Positions 33,338 through 45,900 of a stretch of 64,000 nucleotides of DNA are shown piece by piece (position 1 is the first letter of the stretch; each line of letters begins with the position of its first letter). The DNA lies in NCBI GenBank assembly GCA_036365455.1, contig JAWQUS010000008.1, positions 23,419,501 to 23,483,500 on the forward strand, in the 5' to 3' direction. Both the position numbers and the translations under genes were made by a program. The stretch comes from Macrosoma leucophasiata. Taxonomy: Eukaryota; Arthropoda; Insecta; Lepidoptera; Hedylidae. The notes under the pieces are model-generated. The model was not told the origin of the DNA. It worked only from the letters and a program-made list of their open reading frames with translations, and ran no database searches.

Positions 33338-33909
33338 TTTGGATGTCTAGTGAAAGGTGGAGTACTCACGATTTGTCGGCAGTTGATGCTAGCAGCGGCA
33401 TATACCTGGCAAACGTATCTTGCAGCTCCTTGCGTCTCAAACACTAGAATGTAAAACGTCCACGGAATTAGCACAAGCACTAAATAACGGTTTCTTGGAT
33501 AGGATAGAAGGATAGTCGTACCGATTCTTGCGTGATTTGATGATTTCGGCTTGCGATGACCGTTGAAATCCTCAAAATTGTCGATGACCCTTGCGTTGTA
33601 GATGTCAGTTGTAGGTCTTGCGTTCGCTGGATTCCCGTAGATGCGGCTCAGAAGGTCCAAATATGTTTCGGCAACTCGGGGGCGACCTCAGGAGGGTTTC
33701 TTTCCGTGAATACTTTTATTGAAGCTCGGTACAAACGTTTTTTTTCGAAAACGGTTACAGAGAAGTTCGAGTAAGTTAGCACTTATATCACAGCGATCAG
33801 TTGATTGACCGTTGGCGTGCGAGAGCCAATAGGAAGAGCGGACGGTCATAGCGGATCAGGCAGTGACGTCACCGGCTCGAACGTTCCGTTTCGCCGCAAC
33901 ACCTACATG

Positions 33910-34430
33910 TAGTATTTTATACCACAATCATGAAATTAATTCCCAAAAAGGATTTGTAAGTAACCTAGGATAAACTAAATACCCGTATGTATGTATGTGT
34001 CGCAATATGTTAGATAAAGCCGTAGGTACGAAAGCAATTCATTACTAGATATCTTACTAGGAATATAATTGTACTGTCAGTAATAAAAATACTTAACAAG
34101 TTCGCTCGCCGCACCTTTTGACCTAACCTAGCTAAGTTATGGGCGCCCATGGTCCCCATCACCTTTTATTATCACGCCCAACCAACACGAGATAAGATAT
34201 TATTATACGTATGACTATGTCATAGTGTATGGTGTTTATTTAGATGATATTAAAATTATTGTTATATGTGAAATGTTAAATTTATAGAAAAAGGACGAAT
34301 TTTAATCTACATTATATATTGAATTGAAAGTTAAATAAATTTGAATGTATGTAATAATTTTAATAATATTACAGAAATATTTATTCTCCGTTTAAAGAGC
34401 TTGGTCAAAGACCATGACGCTCTAAAAATT
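33910..34430. other. Spacer before unit B, no gene
   Basis: AT-rich. 34105-34175 resembles 52045-52120 and 17655-17720 (cctaacctggcaaagttaag type words), so a copy of a dispersed repeat is present. Otherwise nothing recognised. Confidence 0.4.
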
Positions 34431-34654
34431 AAACATTAGAATAAGAAATTTACAGCACCTGGAAAAGGCAAAAACATAGTAGGTACTGGAATAATCTATA
34501 AATATAATAAAACAGCAAAATCCGCGTGTGTACATTGTATATATTTACGAAAAACGAATTGGGGGCGATGTTAAATAGTATTAGAACACTTTTCAATAAT
34601 TTTTAATTTTATTGTCTGTCTGTTTGTCCCTTTGTCCAGGCTAATCTCTCTGAT

Positions 34655-35138
34655 CTAATCGGACTGACCCGACACTACACCGAGGATATCCCGGACGTCA
34701 GTCTAGACGAGATTAGTACGGCTCTTAAACAGCTGAAAAACAACAGGGCGGCGGGTGATGACGAAATCACTGCTGAACTCCTGAAAGTGGGCGGAAGGCC
34801 AGTATTAGAAGCTCTTCCGTTGATGTTCGATTCCGTCATATCCGAGGGCAAAACGCCACAGGCGTGGCACAGAAGTGTGGTGGTACTGTTCTTAAAAAAG
34901 GGTGACAATACCCTTCTTAAAAACTATAGGCCCATTGCACTTCTAAGTCACGTCTATAAGCTGTTTTCGAGAGTGATCACGAACCGTCTATCTCGCAGAC
35001 TCGACGACTTCTAGCCTCCCGAACAAGCCGGGTTCCGTAAAGGTTTAAGCACCATAGACCACATATACACGCTGCGGCAGGTTATACAGAAGACAGAAGA
35101 GTATAACCAGCCCTTATGTTTAGCGTTTGTGGACTATG
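34655..35138 (+). pseudogene. RTE reverse transcriptase, N-terminal part
   Basis: Reads LIGLTRHYTEDIPDVSLDEI, NNRAAGDDEITAELLKVGG, NYRPIALLSHVYKLFSRV and EQAGFRKGLSTIDHIYTLRQ with one in-frame stop, up to FVDYE, where it is cut by another LINE at 35139. The 3' end of an RTE resumes at 36841, so these may be halves of one element with the middle lost. Confidence 0.78.
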
Positions 35139-36840
35139 AGACTCGGAATCAGAGGCAATTCACACAACTGGTTTACAAGCTATATTTCTAACAGGCGTCA
35201 GTATACAAGAATTAGTGAGCTCAAGAGTTGCGAATTGCCCATTACTACTGGTATACCTCAGGGTAGTATTCTTGCTCCGACTCTTTTCACTATACATATT
35301 AATGATATCCTGAGGCTTACCATCCCAAACACCAAACTGATCTGTTATGCTGTTGATACCGTAGCAATATTTCATGGAAAAAAATGGCATGAAGCAGTTG
35401 AAGCTGCTGAGATGGGAATGGCGGCAATATCTCGATGGCTTAACGACAATCAACTAGCAATTAACGCCAATAAATCTAATTTCATCGCTTTCAACATCAC
35501 ACAGGCTACTAGAACAGATGTGCAAAAGTTGATGATTCACTGCAGTAATTGTATAAATACGAATAACCTGGTAAATAACAGGTGTAACAGCAATTGCTAT
35601 ACAATAGATAGAGCTATTTTAACGAAATATTTAGGGGTAATAATAGACCAAAACCTATCGTTCAAATACCATATTTCCTATATTTCAAAAAAGGTGCGTA
35701 AACTCATCTACATCATGAAAATCTTGACACCTACCGCTAATTACAACGTACAAAGCATGATTTACAAAGCACTGTGTGAGTCATTACTCCAGTACTGTAT
35801 TGGAGTATGGGGAGGCGCTGCTCAAACACACATGATTGAAGCTGAACGCGCTCAACGGGCAGTTCTAAAAGTAATGTTGGGCAAGCCTCGGCGATATCCA
35901 ACGGAACAGCTGTACAAAGAATCCTCAGTACTGTCAGTCCGTCAGCTCTTTGTTTTAAGAGCAATTGCAAAGAGCTACCATCTAAATCAATTAGAAAAGG
36001 ACCATACAAAACGCAAACGTCCAAATCGGATTCGGCTCCCTAAAGTTAGTACTGTTTTTGCCTCGCGTCTTCCTCCATACGTCCACACATACACTTTCAA
36101 CTCAGTTAGCCGACATCTGGATATCCCTGCTGGCATTTGCATCGAGTCCAGAAATCGAATAAAGAAATGGCTTACGACTGTGTCCTACAAGCAGACCGAA
36201 CAATTGGTTCCTTCCATCGAGTCCAATATCCTGTGAGTCCTTTCCACCTAATTGTATCGACTAATAACTATCGACGTACAATAGAGTAAGCAGATGTTTC
36301 TGTTATGCTCATGGCATACCTATCACGTAAATTCTCAATACACAAACACCCACCACACACATAAACACACATACATCACACTCACACATACCTATAGTCG
36401 CTCACACGCTCACTCACGTACGTAATTTCCCTGGCTTAATTTTAAAATTTTTACACTATTTATTTGTTTATTTATTTATAATTAATTTATATACGTTACT
36501 GTTGCCTAATTTAATCTTAGTTAAATAAATGTATAATCGAAACTAGATCTGTTATGTAATTGTCTTCTTGTCTTAATTCTTATTGTATCTAATTTAGATT
36601 TACGAATTATTGCTTTCTTTATACATTGAACTTACATTCACTTTGTTTATCTGCGAATGTGTACAAGGCTAGACGCTTAATGGATTTTGTAAACTGGGTC
36701 TCAGGGCGCCCAAAATACAGGCTCTGCCTAGTTTGGGGTCCGATGGCTAATTAGCATAAGAAAAATCAATCCTGTATTCGTTTAGTTTTAAATATACTCA
36801 TGTACGAATGTCTTTGTGGATGCAATAAATGATTTATGAT
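35139..36840 (+). mobile_element. LINE with long RT frame, 5'-truncated
   Basis: A 369-codon frame (35127-36236) covers the reverse transcriptase from ISNRRQYTRI through GIPQGSILAPTLFTIHINDI to the C-terminus (WLNDNQLAINANKSNFIAF, YKALCESLLQYCIGVWGG, ERAQRAVLKVMLGKPRR). The catalytic box reads YAVD where YADD is expected, so the enzyme should be dead although the frame is open. The CA-rich 3' region (36340-36420) is like that of the LINE at 6859. Jockey/CR1-like; clade unsettled. Confidence 0.8.
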
Positions 36841-37108
36841 TTGATTTTATGAATAGCGAAACTGAAGTGGCAGTGGGCAGGGCACATAGCTCTCAGAACT
36901 GACGGCTGTTGGGGCAGAAGAGTTCTGGAGTGGCGACCACGTACCGAAAAACGAAGCGTAGGCAGGCCCCCCACGAGGTGGACCGACGACCTGGTGAAGG
37001 TCGCGGGCAATCGCTGGATGAGGGCGGCCCGGGACCGTTCGTTGTGGCATTCTTTGGGGGAGGCCTTTGTTCAGCAGTGGCGTCTTTTGGCTGAAATGAT
37101 GATAGTTT
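36841..37108 (+). pseudogene. RTE ORF2 C-terminus and 3' end
   Basis: KLKWQWAGHIA, VGRPPTRWTDDLVKVAGNRW and LGEAFVQQW identify the C-terminal tail of RTE ORF2, ending in the GATGATAG 3' terminus. It abuts, head to tail, an oppositely oriented RTE 5' part. Confidence 0.8.
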
Positions 37109-37109
37109 C

Positions 37110-37817
37110 TACCTCATCATCGGAGTGTGCGGAGGTCGGAGCAAAGACCTGTATGACCTTTAACGAATACCGTTTGGTTATTCGGAGTATAAGGTACGCC
37201 ACTCTCGACGACACACTCTCGATCTTGACAACGTTGTTCACGAGGGACTTGTGGCCGATGAACCCGACACCACCCTGGGACAGTTGATCGCCCTCCCGGA
37301 AATAGAGCAGATTACCAGACTTGAGGGTTATCGAGTCCTCCCCCTGTCTTCGGACCTCAGATAACCCTATAATGTGCCATCGTAACCCACTCAATTCTTT
37401 CTCTAGTGCCGCCACCTTCTCGTCGGTCCGCAGTGTCCGAATGTTGTATGTTGCCAGGGCCAATTGTCGTCGTTTGTGATACCCTGGCATCTTCCGGTGA
37501 TTCTTCGCACCCCCTGCCCCGCCGTCACCATGACCGGTACCACTATGGTCAGGAATAGCGGAGCCGCCGGGGACTAGGGGCCGTTTTTTCAGGTTGTGTA
37601 TCATTGGGGGGCAATGCCATAATCGCCACGCTTGGCATGCGGGTTGGCGATCGCAGTGGCGGCAATTTTACACCGGACGCTGCTGCCCATCCCACGCACT
37701 TGTACCGCCATGGTTTGACCGCAATTGTTCGGTAGACTGACTGCACTGAAGAATTCCTCAACCACCAGAAGGGAATTCCTCCGTTAGGGGGCGATGGGGT
37801 CGTCACGTCCCGACGCC
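37110..37817 (-). pseudogene. RTE endonuclease part and 5' region
   Basis: The minus-strand frame 37604-37071 encodes an apurinic-type endonuclease: LALATYNIRTLRTDEKVAAL, IIGLSEVRRQGEDS, YSLKVIQVFAPTSAHSDDEV. The 5' untranslated part extends to about 37817, beyond which the Helitron resumes. The endonuclease would nick target DNA to prime reverse transcription. It is truncated after the first third. Confidence 0.8.
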
Positions 37818-37839
37818 TGAACTTAATTTATGATACCGT

Positions 37840-38940
37840 CCTTGAAAGCGTTGGGCAAAACCAGGGTAAAATGTTTTTCTCCTGGATTTTGGATGGTCCT
37901 GGTGGAACAGGAAAAACATTTGTTACCACTGGCATACTTGCAGCGATCAGGAGGCAAGGCAAAATTGCTTTTGCTGTAGCGTCGTGTGGAATTGCTGCCA
38001 CACTGTTTCCGGAGAAAAAAGACAGCACATGCCATGTTTAAAATTCCCTTACATTTAGGGAGCGCCGAAACGACGTTTTTGGTGTGTCATGTAACAGTGA
38101 TAAGAGACACGTGCTCAAGGATTGCTCTCTGATTGTATGGGATGAGTGTACGATGGCCAATAGAAAGGCAGTTGAGGCTGTGGACAGAACCCTGCAGGAC
38201 ATCCCGAGGAACGAACATTTGAGTGGGTGGTGTCACATTACTGTTCACTGACGATTTCCGGCAAACGCTTCCCGTGGTGACGCGAAGATCGAGGGCTGAC
38301 GATATGAATGCTTTGTTGAAACGATCTTAACGAGTTCGTACCTACGCTGCGCTTGACCATTAATATGAGAGCTCGGCTCGACAACAATGCACGTGCTCTA
38401 GAATTTTCCGATGTCCTTCTAAGTCTTCGCGGAAGCACTCTACCAGAAGAGAGACTCTGGAAATACCACCTATCCACCATAGGTGGTATTTCCAGAGTCT
38501 CTCGACAGAGATGTATCCAGGTGAGAAGAACTCATTCTCGGTGACTACGGGGACATTAGTCGTATACCGCACCAGCAGAATACGACATTTTGGGTGTGTG
38601 AACGGGCCATTTTGACGTCCAAAAATGATCAGGCTGCATCAATTAATAGGCAATGAAGTGGTCTATACCTCCATAAATATTGTCGTCGAGCAAGATGACG
38701 CCACACATTACCCCATGGCATTTCTGAACTTCCTGTCAGCAAGCGGACTATCATCGCATACCATCAAGCTGAAGGTAGGTGTCCCGATTATGCTTCTTCG
38801 GAACTTATCTCCTCTGAAGTTGTATAACGGGACCTGGCATTGGCGAGGCAGTATTTATACCACGCATTCCCCTCATACCTCATAACTACACGTTCCAGTT
38901 CAAGCGCGTACAGTTGAATGTTTGTTTCGCGATTGTTGTA
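37840..38940 (+). pseudogene. Helitron helicase relic
   Basis: A second copy of the helicase of 27213-29080: LDGPGGTGKTFVTTG with Walker A (37887-37930), AIRRQGKIAFAVASCGIAA, then shifted frames to FQFKRVQLNVCFAI (38897-38937). The final SQGQTL block is deleted here. A 25-bp-arm fold-back (38449-38503) disrupts it relative to the other copy. Confidence 0.75.
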
Positions 38941-39399
38941 AGGTTTGAACCCTTTGTACGTATTTTCACTCTTTTGTGTCCGGGAATATATTCCTGCATT
39001 ATTTTGTCTATTTCCTTCAGTCACATCTTATGACTGAACCCAGCAAGATTCCCGACTCCCTTCACTTGCTTCGCTTACAAAAAAACTTATACTTTTAATT
39101 TAATACTATTTTAAAAGTTGTTTCCATTGCTAAAGCGACAATGGCATCTTAGGTATGTTTGGTGCTGTGAGCCTTCACGCAGACGACGTTGCGGGCAGCT
39201 GGTAGTATTATATAAGATCTTTGTATAAACTTAGTTGGCAAATAAAGAATTGAATTGAATAATTATATTCTTAGGGATATAACAATATTTCGTCTTTATC
39301 TATCATACTGCGACATATTATTGTGTATCTTTATGCTGGTCCTTTACGGAGTAGCCAGAGAGTGTGGAGCGCCAAGTATTCCAGTTCTTGATAAAATAC

Positions 39400-39582
39400 C
39401 TACTTATTTTTCGCAATAACACATGCGAGTGAAATTTAGAAATTAAATGAAAGCAAAATTTATCGAGTCTGTGTGAGACTTCGGTAGCTTAGTGGTAAAG
39501 CGGCTGGACTGGTTATCCTGAGGTCGCAGGTTCAATTCCTGCCCGAAGTCAAATTTTTCTTTTCCCTTTTTTGTTTCATTTC
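39400..39582 (+). mobile_element. 183-bp insertion carrying a tRNA-like gene
   Basis: Absent from OR-A, where ggcaaaatacgttacatc is continuous (369-380). Flanked by taaaatac at 39392-39399 and 39583-39590. An 8-bp duplication is usual for hAT elements, but I see no inverted ends. The insert contains a tRNA-like segment and a T-rich right end. Confidence 0.55.
39477..39550 (+). tRNA. tRNA-like sequence with pol III boxes
   Basis: Acceptor stem ACTTCGG/CCGAAGT (8 bp if GACTTCGG is counted), D arm GCTT/AAGC, T arm GCAGG-TTCAATT-CCTGC, A box TAGCTTAGTGG and B box GGTTCAATTCC. TTTTT follows within 10 bases (terminator-like). The anticodon arm is odd: the best fold CTGGA-CTGGTTA-TCCTG has a T-T mismatch and an extra linker base. 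It would read GGT (Thr), an anticodon not expected for a cytosolic eukaryotic Thr tRNA. Possibly a pseudogene, a foreign tRNA or a SINE-related head. Confidence 0.5.
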
Positions 39583-39652
39583 TAAAATACGTTACATCAA
39601 TAGCTTAGGATAAATAATTCAACTTACAAAAGTTTTATCATTATTTTGTTAC

Positions 39653-39925
39653 ATGTTCACATTTTACAGGCAAGCAACATCACCGGAAAACTTGTTTTAC
39701 ATGAAGCTACTGAGATTCGGTCTAAATATCCTTAATGCATGGCCTGACCGTGACCCCACTAAACGATATGGAATTTGTAGATATATCATCAATTATTGTG
39801 TATTTATACAGTCGCTTTCTACAACAACTTTCATTATTTTATACATCTACAAGAATATTCGCACAATGTCATTTATGCAATCGGGACATACTATTTTAAC
39901 TGCATTATTCACCATGTTTAGTATA
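39653..39925 (+). CDS. OR-B exon 1
   Basis: The ATG and the frame through the putative acceptor (attttacag) are conserved with OR-A. The block between FIQS and YIYKNI differs at 7 of 9 positions from OR-A. Donor gtaaga at 39926; intron 1 is 86 bp, as in OR-A. Confidence 0.78.
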
Positions 39926-42900
39926 GTAAGAATCTTTGATATTATTTTTGTAATTATTTGTAATATGACACGTCCGAAAAGTTTTGTACTTAATAATTGC
40001 ACGTATTTCAGTCAAGACAGGGAATGCCTTTATCAGAAAAATACCGTGAAGTGAGTAGAATGTTCTTGACGAAGCTTCATCTATTTTACTTCAAGCAGGA
40101 GTCTGAATATAATATGAAAGTAAGTTATAATTCATAAGCTTCTTCATCTCACGCGTACCTATTAGGTTGGGACCCCACTGCAGAATCATTTCGTTCATCC
40201 AGATATGCAGTAAACTTAATATTTACGCATATTTATAATCTAGAGAATATATGTTTAAATATCCACTAGGTTGCCTATCAAAATTTGGCCGCAAGTATTA
40301 CTTTATTTTTTAGGATTTTTTTTGATTTTCAGCATATTTGGATGAACGAAATGACAGGGGGATCCTAACCTATGTGCAATATTTTACGTAATGGAATGTG
40401 TCAGATTACGATATTTTTTCTTTCAGGTATATATGCAAGTGCATACAATCTGTCATTTATTTGCATTATATTCGTTAATACAGTTTATTATCGGATCATC
40501 ATTATTTAATGTTGGTCCTATATACCAGAATTATGCAGCTGGGATGTACGGCCCAAATCATGCGGAAAATGCGACTTTTGAACATTCCGTTTATCTTTAT
40601 TTACCTGGGGTGTCGGAATCATCAATGAAAGCATATATTCTAATTTTAATATACAATTTGTAAGTATTCGGTACCTATATTTGTATGTTTTGTATGTTAT
40701 GGAAGTGGCTAACAAGCTTGCATTCACATTGATGTTAAGTGATGACTGCAGCCTATAAACACCCACACAAAGACCAAGGTCAAAATGCATATGCGTTACC
40801 ACTCCTGAGGCCTAAGGTGTTATGCCTCTGTGCCGGAAATTATAGGGCCGTACATTACCACCTGGCTGGAACACGATAGTGCTGCACACAACCATTTAGC
40901 GGCAAGTACATTAATTCCTAAGTGATGCGGTAGTACCTACGCCCGCGAGCTCCGTCACTGGAGCTCTACCACCAGCAAATTTATATATTTAATCTTCCAC
41001 GGATACATTAATAATTAAGATAACTTAGGTATACTGAAATCTCGCCAGACTGATGAAGCTGTTGTTGACAAGGTGTACAAAAACTCAGTTCTTTACCAAG
41101 TATGTATATCAAAAATACCATGAAAGTCTCATAACTATGTAGGTATGGGAACCCATATACACATATAGGTATTAACTTTTTCTCTCTAATAACCGTTATC
41201 AATCTATATTTACAGATATTTGTTTCTTCAGTTAATTATAACCCGCTTCCTATTTAATATTACATACCTATGTACGTAAAAGGCAGCAGACTCGCAAGGA
41301 TGCTCGCTCTGGGTGGGCGCGTCTATTATATCTGGTCATAAATATAGTCACTAACTTAGCAGAGTTCCAAATGCAGGCACTACTGAGAAAAACTCCGCTA
41401 CCGAACAAAATTTTTTGCTGAAAGAGTTTTGCTCTTTTAGTTAAAAACCTTAGATCTAATACAAATAGGAATTTAAGTAGCATACAGATAATGTGAACGT
41501 CCATGGCAATGCATTTATGCATATTATTATATTATTGTATATACACACATGCACATACTCATCAAAAACATAACACTGAGAATACTGTAACAGAATATTT
41601 ATCACACGCATATCACAACGGACCAGTCCTTACAATCAGCACCCGTACACGAGTATGACGCATGCAGCCACTGTGAGTTTGAGTTTGTTTTGACCAATAC
41701 CGGACTATGTATCATTGCTTACGTAGGCCTAAGAAGGCAGTGTGCAGCAGAGATAACGCTCTACGAAGTCGAATCTAGCTGATTTTCTCTTCCGTAGACT
41801 CGATATTTCTGGCTGGATACCAACTAGACGAGGGTCACATTAAAAGTTCTTAGAAAATAAAAAACTGAGCAAACTAGCAAGTTATAAGTTCTATTATAAT
41901 TCTTCAAAATAGTGTCCATTCACATCAATATGGCTACATGCGGTGGAACCACCGAGAAAAGCACATTTCCCACTCGTCCTGTAAGGTCTCTACGACGGCA
42001 TTTTGAAATGCAGCCACTGCTTCTTCGGCGCCCATAAAACGTGTTCCTCGAAGTAATTCCATTATTTTCTGGAATAAATAAAAATCGCCAGGTGCGATAT
42101 CGGGGCTATACGGCGGGTGACCCAGTAATTCCACGTCTAACGTCGCCAAATAGTCCGTCGTTCGCCTGGCGGTGTGCGATGAGGCGTTGTCGTGGTGAAG
42201 GAGGATCCTGCTGCGAGGTCGTTTCTCCCGAACTTTTTCCAAGACAATGGGCAAACAATTGGTAGTGTACCACTCTGCAGTAACTGATTTTTGATCTTCT
42301 AAAACAATTGTCGCGTATGACTTCTCCTTCTAAAAAACGATGCCACCATCTGTTTTCCCACGCTTCGACCCCTCTTCATTTTAGTTGGCAACTCCTGGGA
42401 AGGAAACACCCACTGAGCAGACTATCTTTTGGTTTCCGGATCATAACAGTAAATCTAGCTTTCGTCACCCGTAGCTATATCGAACACAGCATTTGAGTCA
42501 CCTCCGTTAAATCTTTGAACTATTTCACGGCACACCAATAAACACGACAGAGTTTTTGGGCCTCGATCGAAATATCCATCGAGGTATCCACCGGGCACAA
42601 AGCTTCCTGACCGCTAAATATTTTTTTATTATGTTATTGTTTACAAGTGGCCAGTTGTAAAAACTTTCAGTGTCACCTTCGTAATATAAAATTACATTTT
42701 CAGCTATCTATGCTACATATGTATGTTCCTCATCATCTTAGTGGATTTATATTTGGCCATAATGGTGTTTCATCTTTGGGGACATTTAAAAATTTTTAAT
42801 CATAATTTGGAAACATTTTCACTGCCCGATTCCGTTATAACGGCGGCGAAAAATGACTCAACTGCCTATGTTTATACTAAGGAAGATAGTAATGAAATTT

Positions 42901-45900
42901 CTATGAATTTGAAAAAATGTATTGATTATCATAGATTTTTGAGAAGGTAAGCTATTCCAAGTCACGTATTTTTTTTGGAACTCACCAAGAATGTTTATTA
43001 TAGACAGCAGGTGGACGAATCAGGGGGGAGTCCTATAGATGCTGGCGATATGCTGTGTATGTGATGAAACTGCCTCAGTAGTAGTGGCAGTAGGGGTTCT
43101 CTTTTTTATTACCTAACTTTTTTATTCATAATCTAAAATGCCGTAATGTTTTTGGCCCTTTGCTCGAATGCAATTTTTTTGTTAAATGCTAATATCAAAT
43201 GTCATAAAATGGAAAAATAATATGTCCTAAAGGAGATTGTCCACGGCACTATAGACAAAATTTCAGATCTCAGAATGTTGGTGTCGCCATCATATTACCT
43301 TTAATAAACTCTGTGATATAATAATTTAAATGCTTTAAGGCTTTTGAATAGTATTGATTGCAAATATTGCAATATATAATTTAAATAAATACAACATTAA
43401 ATAATATTTATAATGGGCTATTTATGTTTTAAATTTACACTTTTCGGTTTCCGGTCAATAAATTCGTCATATTTAATGTGGATATCAAACATTTGTACTT
43501 GCTCTCTTGGTGAAATAATGGCGTAATGTTATGTTTGCAACACATTTTACTTAACGTAAGACTCATACAAAGTTACCATTTCAAGTGACTTTTTGTTCCA
43601 ATTCGACAAACCTAACCTCAAAATAATAATTTTCATTTAATAGGTTGGGGAAAAAGTCTTTTCGCATTATAGTATGTATGAACTTGTAATAAAATCTCTT
43701 TGGCTGTAGTATTTGTATCTGGCTGGTTTTGGTATCATTGAAAGTAAAAATTTTAAAGAACATAATTCCAAATTCAAATTAGGCAAATGTGTGATTTTCA
43801 TTTGTTTTTCGTACTGTCAAGATGAGTGAATCTAAGGAAGAAATTCAATACATTTTAAAATTTAACTACAAAAAAGGTAAAAATGCAACGCTAGCCGCGA
43901 AAAAAATTTGCGATGTTTATGGACCTAGTGCAGTGTCTTTGAGAGTAGCACAAATTTGGTTTAAGCGTTTTCAATCCGGAAATTTTGATGTCAAAGATGC
44001 ACCTCGCTCTGGTCGCCCTATTACGGATAAAATGGATGCCATTTTTGAAAAAGTGGAGCAAGATCGACATATCAGTAGTTACGACGTAGCTGAAGAACTG
44101 AGAATTGATCACAAAACAGTTTTGGCGCATTTGAAAAAAGCTGGGTACAAAAAAAAGCTCGATATTTGGGTACCTCACGAGCTCACTGAAAGAAACCTGA
44201 AATGAACCGTGTACTCATTTGTGATTCTTTATTACGACGTAATGAAACCGAATCATTTTTGAAGAAGCTGATAACTGGTGATGAAAAGTGGACGACAAGA
44301 ACGTGCGAAAAACACTTACGACAAGAACGTGCGAAATAGGTCGTGGTCAAAGGCCGGTCAGGCTTCACAGACTGTGGCGAAACCCGGGTTAACTCGCAAT
44401 AAGGTGATATTGTGTGTGTGGTGGGATTGGAAGGGCATTATTCATTATGGGCTATTACCACCAGGCAGGACTATCGATTCTAAACTCTACTGCGAACAAC
44501 TGATGAGATTAAAGCAAGAAGTTGAGAGAAAGCGGCCGGAATTTATCAACAGAAGGGGTGTGGTGTTTCATCATGATAACGCTAGACCTCACACATATAT
44601 AGCCACTCAGCAAAAATTAAGAGAGTTTGGCTTGGAGGTGTTAATGCATCCGCCGTATAGTCCTGACCTTGCATCTTCAGATTTCCACCTGTTTCGGTCT
44701 CTTCAGAATTCTTTATGCAATGTTTTTTTTTTTTTTTTATGTCATTACGTTGACAGTCTACCAGACGGGCCACCTGATGGTAAGTGGTCACCGTCGCCTA
44801 TGGACATTTGCAACACCAGGGGAGTTGCCATTTTTGAAGAACCCCATATTGTAGCACCGAGGGAACACCTCAGAGGGAAGTTCGTTCCACAATTTACACG
44901 TTCTGGGCAGAAACGAACGAGAAAACCGCACCGTTGAGCACTGCCAGGTGTCCAGTCGGTGAGGGTGAAACTTTTCTCTTCGGCGGGTAGTACGATGTAG
45001 AAAAAGAGACGGTGGCACCATGTCGAACAGTTCGACAGAGCACTCACCATTGTAGAGACGGTATAACACGCACAGACTACCAATATCTCTGCGCAGGCTC
45101 AGATGTTCGAGCCTGTCTGTAAGTCCCGGATCGTTAACAATACGAACGGCGCGTTTTTGTAGGGAGTCAAGTGGACCAAGCTGGTACTTGGGGGCTCCCG
45201 CCCACAAATGAGAGCAGTATTCCAGATGGGGCCGCACTTGGGCCTTATAAAGCTGTAGTAGCTGCCCCGATGTGAAATACTGCCTCGCTTTGTTAAGCAC
45301 CCCCAACTTTTTGGATGCCAACTTGGTCTTACACTCAATGTGACTCCCAAATTGCACTTCGTTCGATATGTCAACGCCCAGGATACTGATACTCTTACCA
45401 ATGGCAAGCGGAGTGCCCTGGAACTGTGGTGCTACAATGAATGGGTTTTTTTTAGCGGTGAACGCGCAGACTTAGTTAGGTTAACATCACGAGAGGACTG
45501 CCAAATCCACTTGTCGCGGTATTTTGATGAGAAGTCCCAAAATTTTTATAGGAATGGGATCATGTCCCTACAAGATGGCAAAAGGTTATCGAACAAAATG
45601 GTACATACATACTTTAGTTAAATTTAAATAAACTACATTAAGAAATGTTTTGAATTATCTTAAAAAATGCGAAGAAACTTTTTCCCCAACCTTATATTAA
45701 TATATCTCACTCAGTACTAATCCCATTATTGTTTTGTTCCGTCTTTTCGTTAAAACGTCTTATTGTTTTCAATTAAATTTTGCAAAACAATGTTTAAATA
45801 CAAAATTGAAATCTATGATGTTTATGTCCGTTTATTTATTTGTAAAAGTATTTTTTATAATGATTTTTTTTTTCACAACTACTAAATACGTATGTATAAA

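Larger units (their letters stand above)
29500..33906 (-). mobile_element. BEL/Pao LTR retrotransposon, broken
   Basis: A single presumed 5' LTR (about 33400-33906; minus strand starts TGTAGGTGTTGCGG), then gag on the minus strand. Gag is interrupted by about 2.45 kb of other sequence (30310-32759) and resumes to about 29500. No pol, integrase or 3' LTR is visible. LTR limits are approximate. Confidence 0.65.
34495..39202 (+). mobile_element. 4.7-kb Helitron upstream of OR-B with nested LINEs
   Basis: It starts TCTATAAATATAATAAAAC after an A (34494) and ends GCGGGCAGCTGG before a T (39203). Unit A keeps the uninterrupted target (ggaataatattatttaagat, 169-188). The first 150 bp match the reversed Helitron end at 60078. 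Inside are an RTE fragment, a LINE, a minus-strand RTE piece, and a helicase relic (37840-38940). It separates OR-B's flank from sequence that adjoins OR-A's. Confidence 0.82.
39210..39652 (+). promoter_or_regulatory. 5' flank of OR-B with insertion
   Basis: Homologous to 185-434, but with a 183-bp insertion (39400-39582) between 8-bp direct repeats taaaatac. Promoter or intron, as for OR-A. Confidence 0.35.
43643..45691 (+). mobile_element. Second mariner, interrupted by a LINE
   Basis: Ends GGTTGGGGAAAAAGT and its complement, with TA before the left end. Without the LINE the length would be about 1.35 kb. Absent from OR-A's intron. Different family from the mariner at 4551: the termini and protein are unlike. 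Confidence 0.82.
43339..45750. other. Inverted segment of OR-B intron 4
   Basis: Relative to OR-A (6510-6611), the ends of this segment are swapped and reverse-complemented. The bulk of its length is the second mariner with its nested LINE. Confidence 0.6.

Noticed and set aside
33334..33774. Protein-coding frames of 108 and 72 codons
   Set aside because: They fall in the LTR and leader of the BEL/Pao element. The meaningful frame is gag on the minus strand from 33337.
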